Shown here in pieces: positions 57,207-64,000 of a stretch of 64,000 nt of DNA (position 1 is the stretch's first letter; each line of letters starts with the position of its first letter). The translations under genes and the position numbers were made by a program. A model generated the notes under the pieces. It worked only from the letters and a program-made list of their open reading frames with translations, had not been told where the DNA came from and made no database searches. The stretch comes from Aneurinibacillus tyrosinisolvens (lineage in GTDB: Bacteria > Bacillota > Bacilli > Aneurinibacillales > Aneurinibacillaceae), in NCBI RefSeq assembly GCF_001015055.1, contig NZ_BBWZ01000001.1, positions 186,001-250,000 of the forward strand. The letters run 5' to 3'.

Positions 57207-58700
57207 ATGCTCACACAAACGAACCTTGAGACCCGGCTTTTTCATGATATTCTTCAATCCATTTATAATGGGGATATTTCCGTATTGGAACAGACGATTT
57301 TAAAATTACATACAGCAGAACAGAAACTAGGTGATTTTGAGAACATTTTTAAGCTCCTGTATGATGGAATCATTGTTGTCGATAACGAAGGAATGGTTAC
57401 AATGCTCAGCGATTCCTATGCTGATTTTCTTGGGATTGAAGAGCCGGATTCAGCCATCGGGAGGCACTGTACAGAAGTTGTGGAGAACTCGAGAATGCAC
57501 ATCGTCATTCGGACCGGACAGGCTGAGATAGGCCACATTCAACGGGTAAACGGCCAGGATATTATGGTGATGCGTGTGCCGGTTGTCAGGGATGACAAGG
57601 TGGTCGGGGCGGTAGGCAAAGTCATGTTTCAAAATCTCCAGGAGCTAAAAGTTTTAGGAGAACGCCTCAACACAATGGAAACAAAACTTAACTATTACCG
57701 GCAGGAGCTTAAAAGGGTACAGGGAGCGAAATATTCATTCGATAATATTGTTGGAAACAGTGAAAAGATAAGAGAAGTAAAAAACCTGGCGGGGAAGGTA
57801 GCTAAGAGCCGCTCAACGATTTTAATTATGGGAGAGAGCGGAACAGGAAAGGAATTATTTGCCCATGCGATTCATCATTCGAGCAGCCGGTGTGACGGGC
57901 CGTTTATCCGCCTTAACTGTGCGGCCATCCCGATTGAACTAATGGAATCGGAACTGTTTGGGTATGAAGACGGAGCCTTTACCGGAGCGAGGAAGGGGGG
58001 GAAACCGGGGAAAATTGAACTTGCTGCGGGGGGCACGCTGTTCCTGGATGAAATTGGTGATATGCCGTTAGAAATGCAGGTAAAACTGCTGCGGGTGCTA
58101 CAGGAAAAGGAGTATGAAAGAATTGGCGGGACGAGGCTCAGTGAAGCTGATGTCCGATTCATTGCAGCGACGAACCGCAACCTGCAGGAGATGATTGCCG
58201 AAGGAAAGTTCAGAGAGGACTTCTATTACAGATTAAATGTATTTACGATCGAAATCCCCCCTCTTCGCGACAGGGAAGAAGATATTGCCACCGCTGCTTA
58301 CTATTTAGTAGGAAAGCTTAACCAGGAGCTTGGTACGTGTATCTCCACGCTGGATGATTGTGTTCTCGCTCTCTTTCAATCCTACAGGTGGCCGGGGAAC
58401 ATTCGGGAAATGGAAAATGTGCTGGAACGGTCCATGAATATAGCGGAAGGTACCGTCATTCGCCTTGAACATCTTCCCCTTTATTTGAAAAATGTGCAGA
58501 ACAAGGAGCCTCGTGTGAGCGCTTCTGTATGCACGCTGCAGGAAGAGGTAGAGCGTGCGGAACGAAGAGCAATTATAAGCGCATTGCAGAAAACAAGCGG
58601 GAACAAGCAGAAAGCAGCTGAACTTCTGGGGGTTCACCGGGCCAGCCTATATCGAAAAATAGAGAAATACGGAATTGATATACCAGAGCTGGGGAGCTAA
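57207..58700 (+). CDS. Sigma-54-dependent activator (PAS-AAA-HTH)
   Basis: 497 aa, ATG at 57207 after AGAGGGGTG. PAS sensor (about 43-140), linker coiled coil (about 145-170), AAA+ domain (about 178-410) with Walker A GESGTGKE (209-216), GAFTGA (256-261) that contacts sigma-54, Walker B GGTLFLDEIGDMP, and an HTH_8/Fis domain at the C-terminus (KQKAAELLGVHRASLYRKIEKY). Such enhancer-binding proteins activate RpoN promoters. A candidate operator and a -24/-12 promoter lie directly downstream, before the ABC importer, so that importer is the likely target. The PAS ligand is unknown. Confidence 0.93.
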   Translation: MLTQTNLETRLFHDILQSIYNGDISVLEQTILKLHTAEQKLGDFENIFKLLYDGIIVVDNEGMVTMLSDSYADFLGIEEPDSAIGRHCTEVVENSRMHIVIRTGQAEIGHIQRVNGQDIMVMRVPVVRDDKVVGAVGKVMFQNLQELKVLGERLNTMETKLNYYRQELKRVQGAKYSFDNIVGNSEKIREVKNLAGKVAKSRSTILIMGESGTGKELFAHAIHHSSSRCDGPFIRLNCAAIPIELMESELFGYEDGAFTGARKGGKPGKIELAAGGTLFLDEIGDMPLEMQVKLLRVLQEKEYERIGGTRLSEADVRFIAATNRNLQEMIAEGKFREDFYYRLNVFTIEIPPLRDREEDIATAAYYLVGKLNQELGTCISTLDDCVLALFQSYRWPGNIREMENVLERSMNIAEGTVIRLEHLPLYLKNVQNKEPRVSASVCTLQEEVERAERRAIISALQKTSGNKQKAAELLGVHRASLYRKIEKYGIDIPELGS

Positions 58701-58712
58701 TGCTCCTTTTTT
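58693..58712 (+). terminator. Terminator of the sigma-54 activator gene
   Basis: GGAGC, loop TAAT (containing the stop codon), GCTCC and T6. Confidence 0.75.
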
Positions 58713-58724
58713 CTTGTTGCACTG

Positions 58725-58740
58725 CTGCGACATGTCGCAG
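58725..58740. promoter_or_regulatory. Palindromic operator, candidate upstream activating sequence
   Basis: CTGCGACATGTCGCAG, a perfect 16-base palindrome, about 130 bases upstream of the -24/-12 promoter, with a partial copy (TCGACATG) at 58745. The position is right for an enhancer bound by the HTH_8 activator encoded next to it. Confidence 0.7.
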
Positions 58741-58802
58741 TTTATCGACATGGGAAAAAGAGAAACGGGGCATCCTTCTGTCACATTTTTGCAACATTTC
58801 AA

Positions 58803-58816
58803 TGAAAACGCTTTCT
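58803..58816 (+). promoter_or_regulatory. Catabolite-responsive element (cre)
   Basis: TGAAAACGCTTTCT fits the CcpA cre consensus TGWAARCGYTWNCW at all 14 positions. It lies between the palindrome and the sigma-54 promoter, where bound CcpA could interfere with activation. Confidence 0.75.
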
Positions 58817-58871
58817 GGCTGATTATGATAAAAAGCACGTCCCCTATATGGAAAATCGCATTGAATGCAAG

Positions 58872-58888
58872 TTGGCACCATAGTTGCT
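58872..58888 (+). promoter_or_regulatory. Sigma-54 (-24/-12) promoter of the ABC importer
   Basis: TTGGCAC (58872-58878), 5 bases, TTGCT (58884-58888). The GG and GC elements have the invariant 10-base spacing. It is about 40 bases upstream of the binding-protein start. Confidence 0.9.
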
Positions 58889-58928
58889 TAATAATTTCCC
58901 GAAAAGATAATTTTTACAAGGGGGAATT

Positions 58929-60155
58929 TTGTTGAAAAGGAATTTTTTTCTGCTTATGACGTTTCTTCTGGCCTTTGCGGTAGTTGCTGCAGGATGTGCT
59001 CCGAAGCTGGAATCCGGGCAGACGGCGAACAGCGGCAAAACGGATGCCCAAAGCAGTAATAGCGGAACTCCATCCGGCGGTGGAGAAATCCCAATTGGGA
59101 TGGGTATCTCCCTTACAGGTGGGACTGCCCTGTTCGGTGAGGGTGTCAAGAGAGGAGTAGAGCTGGCGATTGAAGATTTTAACGCGGCAGGCGGCTACAA
59201 TGGGCAAAAAGCAAAACTGGTGATGTATGATGACGAAGCAAAGCCGGAAAAATCCGTAGAAGTTATACAAAAACTCATTAATCAGGATAAAGTTGTTGCG
59301 CTTGTCGGACCGGCTAACTCCGGAAATGCCATGGCGCATGGGAAAATCGTGCAAGAAGCCAAAATCGCTGAAATTGTACCAGTAGCAACAGGCTCAAAAA
59401 TCACAAAGCAATTTGCTGACCAGGATAAGAACTACATTTTCCGCGTATCTCCGCTTGATAGTGTACAGGTAAGCACGATTTTAGAGGAGCTCGTAACGAA
59501 GAAAGGGCTGAAAAAAATCGGTCTCATCCATGACACGGAAGGCTATGGCCAGGGCGGCAGAGAGGATGTCGTCAAGCAAATGAAAGAAAAATACAGCATG
59601 GAACCGGCGGTTATCTCCGCTTTTGATCCGAAGGAATTAAATCTTGAGCAAGCGGTGCGCGATATGAAAAAAACGGGAGTCGAGGCGGTGCTGTTCTACG
59701 GATTGGCTCCACAGTGTGCCAAGCTGCTCGAAGCGCGTAATAAGGAAGGGCTTAATGTCCCGATTTATGCAACATGGGCGATGGGCGATCCGACCGTGAA
59801 AAAGCTTGTTGGTGATCTCGTGAATGAAAACGTTTTCTTCGTTCAGTCGTTCACAATTGACCAGTCCGATAAGGCGAAAGCGTTCCATGAGAGGGTTGTT
59901 GCTAAATACAAGGATGATGTTTTCCCCATTGCAAGTGCGCAAGGATATGACAGTGCCAAGCTTATTCTTGAAGCGATTAAAAAGGTAGGGCCGGATGGGC
60001 AGAAAATCCGTGACCAGATTGAGAGCTTCCAGGATTTCGAAGGGGTAACCGCCATCGGAAAAACACCCTTTGCTAAAGACAACCATGAAGCATTCGGTCC
60101 GAAAGACATGTCCATCGCAACGTATAAGAACGGAGAAGTTGCTTCTGTGAAGTAA
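58929..60155 (+). CDS. Branched-chain-amino-acid-type ABC substrate-binding lipoprotein
   Basis: 408 aa; TTG at 58929 or the next TTG at 58932, after AAGGGGG. Lipoprotein signal with lipobox VAAGC, a Ser/Gly linker, then a type I periplasmic binding fold of the LivJ/LivK family (IPIGMGISLTGGTALFGEGVKRGVELAIEDFNAAGG). The ligand need not be an amino acid: the family also binds amides, urea, aromatic acids. First gene of the sigma-54-controlled importer. Confidence 0.92.
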   Translation: MLKRNFFLLMTFLLAFAVVAAGCAPKLESGQTANSGKTDAQSSNSGTPSGGGEIPIGMGISLTGGTALFGEGVKRGVELAIEDFNAAGGYNGQKAKLVMYDDEAKPEKSVEVIQKLINQDKVVALVGPANSGNAMAHGKIVQEAKIAEIVPVATGSKITKQFADQDKNYIFRVSPLDSVQVSTILEELVTKKGLKKIGLIHDTEGYGQGGREDVVKQMKEKYSMEPAVISAFDPKELNLEQAVRDMKKTGVEAVLFYGLAPQCAKLLEARNKEGLNVPIYATWAMGDPTVKKLVGDLVNENVFFVQSFTIDQSDKAKAFHERVVAKYKDDVFPIASAQGYDSAKLILEAIKKVGPDGQKIRDQIESFQDFEGVTAIGKTPFAKDNHEAFGPKDMSIATYKNGEVASVK

Positions 60156-60162
60156 AGGAAAG

Positions 60163-60196
60163 CGGAGAAGAGAGAAGTGTGTTTTTCTCTTCTCCG
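60163..60196 (+). other. Intercistronic hairpin
   Basis: CGGAGAAGAGA (60163-60173) with TCTCTTCTCCG (60186-60196), no T-run after it. Such stems after binding-protein genes often protect the first cistron and reduce read-through. Confidence 0.6.
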
Positions 60197-60232
60197 AACT
60201 TCCTGCATTATGCCGTACAAGGAGGGGTCATT

Positions 60233-61132
60233 TTGGATGGATTGGAACTGCTGCAGGCGATAATCAATGGTCTCGTTTACGGAAGCGTCTATGCGATTAT
60301 TGCACAGGGCTTTTATATTACGTATATTACGACAAAAACGTTGAATTTCGGCCAGGGTGACTTTGTTATGGTAGGGGCCCTCATCGGGATTACGGTTTTT
60401 GGGGCGGTAACAAGCTCAGGTCTTGGACTTTTACTTGCCTTCCTTATCTCTCTTATAACCGTGATTGCCATTCTTGGAGCGGCCGGCTGGGGCCTGGAAC
60501 AGACTGCGATTAAACCGCTGCGGGGGTTTCATTCGATTGGCTGGATTTTAAGTACCGTTGCGGTTGCCATGATTGCGCGAAACGTTGCGATGTTAATCTG
60601 GGGGCGTGATGTTATGGCAGCACCATCGCCATTCGGCAAGAAAGTAATCGATTTCGGTATCCTTCGGATGCTGCCGCACGAAATTTTTGTCTTAATCAGT
60701 GGATTTGCTATTATGGGATTCTTGTACTTTTTTCTTAAAAAATCAATTCTGGGTAAGGCGCTTGAGGCTGTTGCTTTTAATAAAGATGCGGCTTCTCTTA
60801 TGGGCATCAACCCCCGTCTGATGGCAGGTCTTGCTTTTGTTATCTCCGGAGCGCTGGCAGGCATCGGCGGCATTATGGTCGGGCCGCTTGTCCAGCCGGG
60901 CGCTTTTATGGGTGTTTCCCTCGGATTGAAGGCTTTTGCCGCCGCGATAATTGGAGGGATTGACAGCCCGGTCGGCATTTTTGTGGGAGGCCTCTTGCTC
61001 GGTGTTCTCGAAGGGATTTTCGCCATTTTTAGCACCTCGCTTAAGGATGCGGCTTCTTTTGTGCTTATCCTGGCTATTCTTGCCTTCATGCCGAACGGCC
61101 TCTTCGGAAAAAGTGTAAGGGAGAAATTTTAG
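60233..61132 (+). CDS. livH: LivH-type ABC permease
   Basis: 299 aa from the TTG at 60233 after AAGGAGGGG. Membrane subunit with about 8 helices: INGLVYGSVYAIIAQGFYITYITTKTLNFGQGDF near the N-terminus, LEAVAFNKDAASLMGIN (EAA-like ATPase contact) and GGIDSPVGIFVGGLLLGVLE. The symbol reflects family, not substrate. Second gene of the importer. Confidence 0.9.
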   Translation: MDGLELLQAIINGLVYGSVYAIIAQGFYITYITTKTLNFGQGDFVMVGALIGITVFGAVTSSGLGLLLAFLISLITVIAILGAAGWGLEQTAIKPLRGFHSIGWILSTVAVAMIARNVAMLIWGRDVMAAPSPFGKKVIDFGILRMLPHEIFVLISGFAIMGFLYFFLKKSILGKALEAVAFNKDAASLMGINPRLMAGLAFVISGALAGIGGIMVGPLVQPGAFMGVSLGLKAFAAAIIGGIDSPVGIFVGGLLLGVLEGIFAIFSTSLKDAASFVLILAILAFMPNGLFGKSVREKF

Positions 61133-61133
61133 T

Positions 61134-62942
61134 ATGAACAAATGGAAATGGTATGTAACCAATCTTATCCTCCCTTTGCTGGTCATTTATGCATTTCCCT
61201 GGGTTTTTCCCAATGAATTCTATGTGCATTTAGCCCAGACGTTTGCCATTACGTACCTTGTTATCGTCGGCCTGAATATTCTGGTTGGCCTGTCGGACCA
61301 GCTTTCCTTAGGGCATGTTGGCTTCTATGCAATCGGTGCCTACTTATCAGCGATTTTGTGTGATAAAGCGGGAATTAACTTTTTTGTCAGCGTTCTTATT
61401 TCCAGCTTTGTCGCAGCGGGGTTTGGCGCGGTTGTTGCTCTTTTATCCCTCCGTTCCAAAGGTCCTTATCTCGCCATGGTAACGATCGCATTCGGAGAGT
61501 TGATGGGTATTATATCGAATCGTTGGGTGGATGTTACAGGGGGACCGGCTGGGTATTATTCACCGACCCCGAGTATTTTCGGGTTTCAACTACATGCAGT
61601 CGAGTACTTCTGGTTTGTGGGTATTATTGCCGTCCTTGTCACGATTGCCGCCAACAATATTTTTAAAGGAAGATTCGGAAGAACGTTTATTGCCTTTGGC
61701 AACAGCGCGGTAGCTTCCGAAGTTCTTGGCGTAAATGTCCGTAACTGGAAGGTCATGGCTTTTGCCATTAGTGCATTCCTGGCTGGAATGGGCGGTGGCC
61801 TGTTTACCTTTCAGAATGGGTTTATCAGCAGCACGACGTTTGAGTTCGATAAGTCCATCCTGTTCTTAATTGGGGTTATCGTGGGAGGGTCCGGGACGAA
61901 ATGGGGTCCTGTCGTCGGGACGGTTATTGTCGTTCTGCTGCCCCAGCTGTTCCAATCGTTTGTTGACTATCATCTCATGATTTTCGGAGGTATTTTACTT
62001 GTTTCGCTTATCATGCTTCCTGACGGAATTGTCGGTGAGCTTTCCAAACTTGCTCTATTTCAAAAACGCCGGAAGTCAGACCATACGGGGAAAACGTTTC
62101 AGCTTGCAGAAAAGCCGGAACTCGAATTGCCGCCCTCCGTTACAGGTACGCTGCTGGAGATGAGAGAGGTAGCCATGTACTTTGGCGGCTTGAAGGCGGT
62201 AGATAATGTGAATATTGAAATTGCCGGAGGTTCCGTTCATGGTGTTATCGGGCCGAACGGTTCGGGAAAGAGCACGACGGTAAACATGCTTAGCGGTGTA
62301 TATACACCGACCGGCGGCCAACTGCTGTGGCAGGGAAAGGACATTACGAAATTCGCTCCGCATTCCATAGCAAAGGAAGGAATTACGCGAACGTTCCAAA
62401 ACCTCCAGTTGTTTCAGGATTTAACGGTCATTCAAAATGTAATGATGGGTTTCCACAGGCATTTTCATACCGGATTTCTGCCCAATGTTTTGCACATTCC
62501 GTCGGTAAAAAAGGAAGAAGAAGCCTATTCGCAGAAGGCGTATGATTTACTGCGGATTGTAGGGCTGGAAACGAAGGTATTTCACAAAGCATCCGACCTT
62601 TCTTATGGAGAACAGCGCCTGGTCGAAATCGCACGCGGACTCGCGCTGAAACCTACGCTGATGATACTGGATGAACCGGCAGCCGGTGCCAGCCCGGTAG
62701 AAATTGAAAAAATCATGGATGTCATCTCGCGTTTAAAAGCCGCGGGTCTGTCCATCGTTCTCGTAGAGCACCACATGGAGATTGTTATGAACATATGCGA
62801 CAAAATTACGGTTCTTGATTTCGGACAGAAAATTGCTGAAGGTACACCACAGGAAATTCAGGAGCATCCGAAGGTGATTGAAGCCTATCTGGGTGGCGAG
62901 GAGGTGGCTAATCTTGTTGCAGGTAAGCGGTCTGTCAGTTAA
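61134..62942 (+). CDS. LivM-LivG fusion: ABC permease joined to ATPase
   Basis: 602 aa. Residues 1-320 are a LivM-type permease (YLVIVGLNILVGLSDQLSLGHVGFYAIGAYLS, LRSKGPYLAMVTIAFGELMGIISNRW, GVIVGGSGTKWGPVVG). A linker of about 25 residues leads to a LivG-type ATPase (about 340-602) with Walker A GPNGSGKST, LSYGEQRLVEIARGLAL, Walker B LMILDEPAAGASP and SIVLVEHHME. The two are normally separate proteins; fusion fixes their 1:1 ratio. It starts one base after the livH stop. The next gene begins inside its last 29 bases. Confidence 0.92.
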   Translation: MNKWKWYVTNLILPLLVIYAFPWVFPNEFYVHLAQTFAITYLVIVGLNILVGLSDQLSLGHVGFYAIGAYLSAILCDKAGINFFVSVLISSFVAAGFGAVVALLSLRSKGPYLAMVTIAFGELMGIISNRWVDVTGGPAGYYSPTPSIFGFQLHAVEYFWFVGIIAVLVTIAANNIFKGRFGRTFIAFGNSAVASEVLGVNVRNWKVMAFAISAFLAGMGGGLFTFQNGFISSTTFEFDKSILFLIGVIVGGSGTKWGPVVGTVIVVLLPQLFQSFVDYHLMIFGGILLVSLIMLPDGIVGELSKLALFQKRRKSDHTGKTFQLAEKPELELPPSVTGTLLEMREVAMYFGGLKAVDNVNIEIAGGSVHGVIGPNGSGKSTTVNMLSGVYTPTGGQLLWQGKDITKFAPHSIAKEGITRTFQNLQLFQDLTVIQNVMMGFHRHFHTGFLPNVLHIPSVKKEEEAYSQKAYDLLRIVGLETKVFHKASDLSYGEQRLVEIARGLALKPTLMILDEPAAGASPVEIEKIMDVISRLKAAGLSIVLVEHHMEIVMNICDKITVLDFGQKIAEGTPQEIQEHPKVIEAYLGGEEVANLVAGKRSVS

Positions 62943-63627
62943 TTACGGCCATGCGAGAGCGCTGGTGGATGTGAGCCTGCATGTGAATGCAGGCGAGGTT
63001 GTCGCCGTTGTCGGCCGCAATGGAGCAGGGAAAACAACGCTGCTTCGGGCACTCACCGGGCTGGTGAAGCCGCGCGCCGGCGAAGTGATGCTGAATGGGA
63101 TGCCGATTACGTGCCTGCCTGCCCATAAAATTGTGGGGATGGGTGTCTCGCATGTTCCGCAGGGGCGCCAGGTATTTGGTGACCAGACAGTGGAAGACAA
63201 CTTAACGCTCGGGGCTTACATGACCGTTCGAAAAAGCCCGAAGCGGGTAAAAGAACTCATTGAACGCGAGTATGAGCGATTTCCCCGCCTGAAGGAAAGG
63301 CGCAGCCAGCACGCCGGTACGCTGAGCGGGGGCGAGCAGCAAATGCTTGCGATGTCGCGGGCTTTGATGAGCGAACCAAAGCTTCTTGTACTTGACGAAC
63401 CTTCCATGGGCCTGTCCCCGCTTTTTGTAAAACATATTTTTGACACGATTATGGAGTTGAAAAAAGCAGGAACGACGATTCTTATCGTAGAACAGCTGGC
63501 GCTTGCGGCACTTTCGATTTCCGATCGTTCCTATGTTTTGCAGATGGGCTCGGTATGCCTGGAAGGGGAGTCATCTACCCTGTTAGAAGATGATAAGGTA
63601 CTGAAAATGTACCTGGGAGCCTCCTGA
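62914..63627 (+). CDS. livF: LivF-type ABC transporter ATPase
   Basis: 237 aa; start TTG at 62914 (or 62917) behind GAGGAGGTGG, overlapping the fusion gene by 29 bases. Walker A GRNGAGKTT, signature LSGGEQQMLAMSRAL, Walker B LLVLDEPSMGLSP, and TTILIVEQLALAAL. Second ATPase of the importer, completing binding protein, LivH, LivMG and LivF. Its stop shares a base with the next start (TGATG). Confidence 0.92.
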   Translation: MLQVSGLSVNYGHARALVDVSLHVNAGEVVAVVGRNGAGKTTLLRALTGLVKPRAGEVMLNGMPITCLPAHKIVGMGVSHVPQGRQVFGDQTVEDNLTLGAYMTVRKSPKRVKELIEREYERFPRLKERRSQHAGTLSGGEQQMLAMSRALMSEPKLLVLDEPSMGLSPLFVKHIFDTIMELKKAGTTILIVEQLALAALSISDRSYVLQMGSVCLEGESSTLLEDDKVLKMYLGAS

Positions 63628-64000
63628 TGGAGTTTCCTTTCTCTCTTGGCTGTTTTATGGAAATTACAAGGGTGTTTACGGAGGAAGATGTCGCTGGGTT
63701 CGCGGACATTATGAAGGATAAAAACATCGTGCACAACCAGAAGCTTGTTACACATGAGCTGCTGAATACATTTATTGTCGCAAGCCTCAGTACGAGTATG
63801 TTTGCTGAGCCAAAATACAGCGTCGTTCAACAGGAGGTTATTTATCTTAAACCTGTATATCCCGGCGATACGATTACCGCCCGCGCGGTGATTACGAATT
63901 ATGATGCGGACACAGGCTGGATAACGCTTGCCACATCCGTTCGGAACCATGCGGGTGAGGGAGTACTTGCAGGGCAAATGGTCGTTAATTATGTCCCTAT
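63627..64000 (+). CDS. MaoC-like hot-dog hydratase, 3' partial
   Basis: At least 124 codons, cut by the window end. ATG at 63627 overlaps the livF stop. The fold reads as MaoC/R-hydratase: FTEEDVAGFADIMKDKNIVHN carries the Asp31-x4-His36 pair seen in the family (usually D-x-N-P-x-H), followed by VVQQEVIYLKPVYPGDTITARAVI. R-specific enoyl-CoA hydratases add water to enoyl-CoA. Co-transcription with the importer suggests the imported compound, or a product of it, is handled as a CoA thioester. Confidence 0.7.
   Translation, partial: MEFPFSLGCFMEITRVFTEEDVAGFADIMKDKNIVHNQKLVTHELLNTFIVASLSTSMFAEPKYSVVQQEVIYLKPVYPGDTITARAVITNYDADTGWITLATSVRNHAGEGVLAGQMVVNYVP

Overview
The window is a dense stretch of a moderate-GC, spore-forming Bacillota genome, most likely Bacillales of the Brevibacillus/Aneurinibacillus type. 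The grounds are a sufCDSUB operon, yunB/yunC/yunD/yunE-like genes, yfhH, sigI-rsgI, a GlpP-controlled glpFKD locus, a proline T-box in front of proBA, frequent TTG/GTG starts and strong AGGAGG ribosome sites. No rRNA, tRNA, CRISPR array, insertion sequence or prophage was found. The genus is an inference.

Layout. 1-5 kb: a 5'-cut MFS transporter, two small unknown genes flanking a 200-base inverted-repeat element, a minus-strand operon of three exported proteins (SpoIID-like, carboxypeptidase-regulatory-like, cupredoxin-like), a GNAT acetyltransferase and yfhH. 5-9.4 kb (minus): T-box-proB-proA-proC, then a P-loop/Asp23 fusion. 9.5-16.7 kb: MFS transporter, orphan GlnQ-type ATPase, DUF2797 protein, GAF-GGDEF protein, and a cobalamin/iron-chelate ABC importer whose binding-protein gene is frameshifted. 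16.8-19.8 kb: a five-gene cassette with WXG100 features, a candidate type VII secretion effector locus. 19.9-23.2 kb: ArsC/Spx-like protein, aminotransferase, 2-Cys peroxiredoxin, thioredoxin-like protein, gcvH. 23.3-28.3 kb: glpP, glpF, glpK, glpD with two antiterminator leaders. 28.7-33.9 kb: an acyl-CoA cluster (ligase, SDR, HMG-CoA-synthase-like/DUF35 protein, thiolase). 34.7-36.6 kb: sigI-rsgI. 37.3-42.5 kb: sufCDSUB. 42.6-45.6 kb: TauE/SafE, yunD, DUF6154, yunC. 45.7-48.2 kb: HD-GYP protein and a double-length ThyX-like protein. 48.4-52.0 kb: a partner-switching module (PAS-PP2C, HATPase, MCP, STAS). 52.2-56.9 kb: c-di-AMP riboswitch with an NlpC/P60 hydrolase, GlsB-like protein, yunB, nitronate monooxygenase-like protein, amine-oxidase-like flavoprotein. 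57.2-64 kb: a sigma-54 activator and a branched-chain-amino-acid-type ABC importer with a sigma-54 promoter, a palindrome and a cre site, ending in a 3'-cut MaoC-like gene.

Working together: proBAC respond to uncharged tRNA-Pro. GlpP reads glycerol-3-phosphate and releases two terminators to express uptake, kinase and dehydrogenase. The Suf operon builds Fe-S clusters. The sigma-54 regulator probably switches on its neighbouring importer when a small ligand is present, under carbon catabolite control.

Quality warning: five otherwise intact genes are interrupted, and all six inferred single-base indels fall in mononucleotide runs (about 14566, 31661-31667, 42862-42870, 42953-42958, 50218-50224, 52626). 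Sequencing error is at least as likely as true gene decay.
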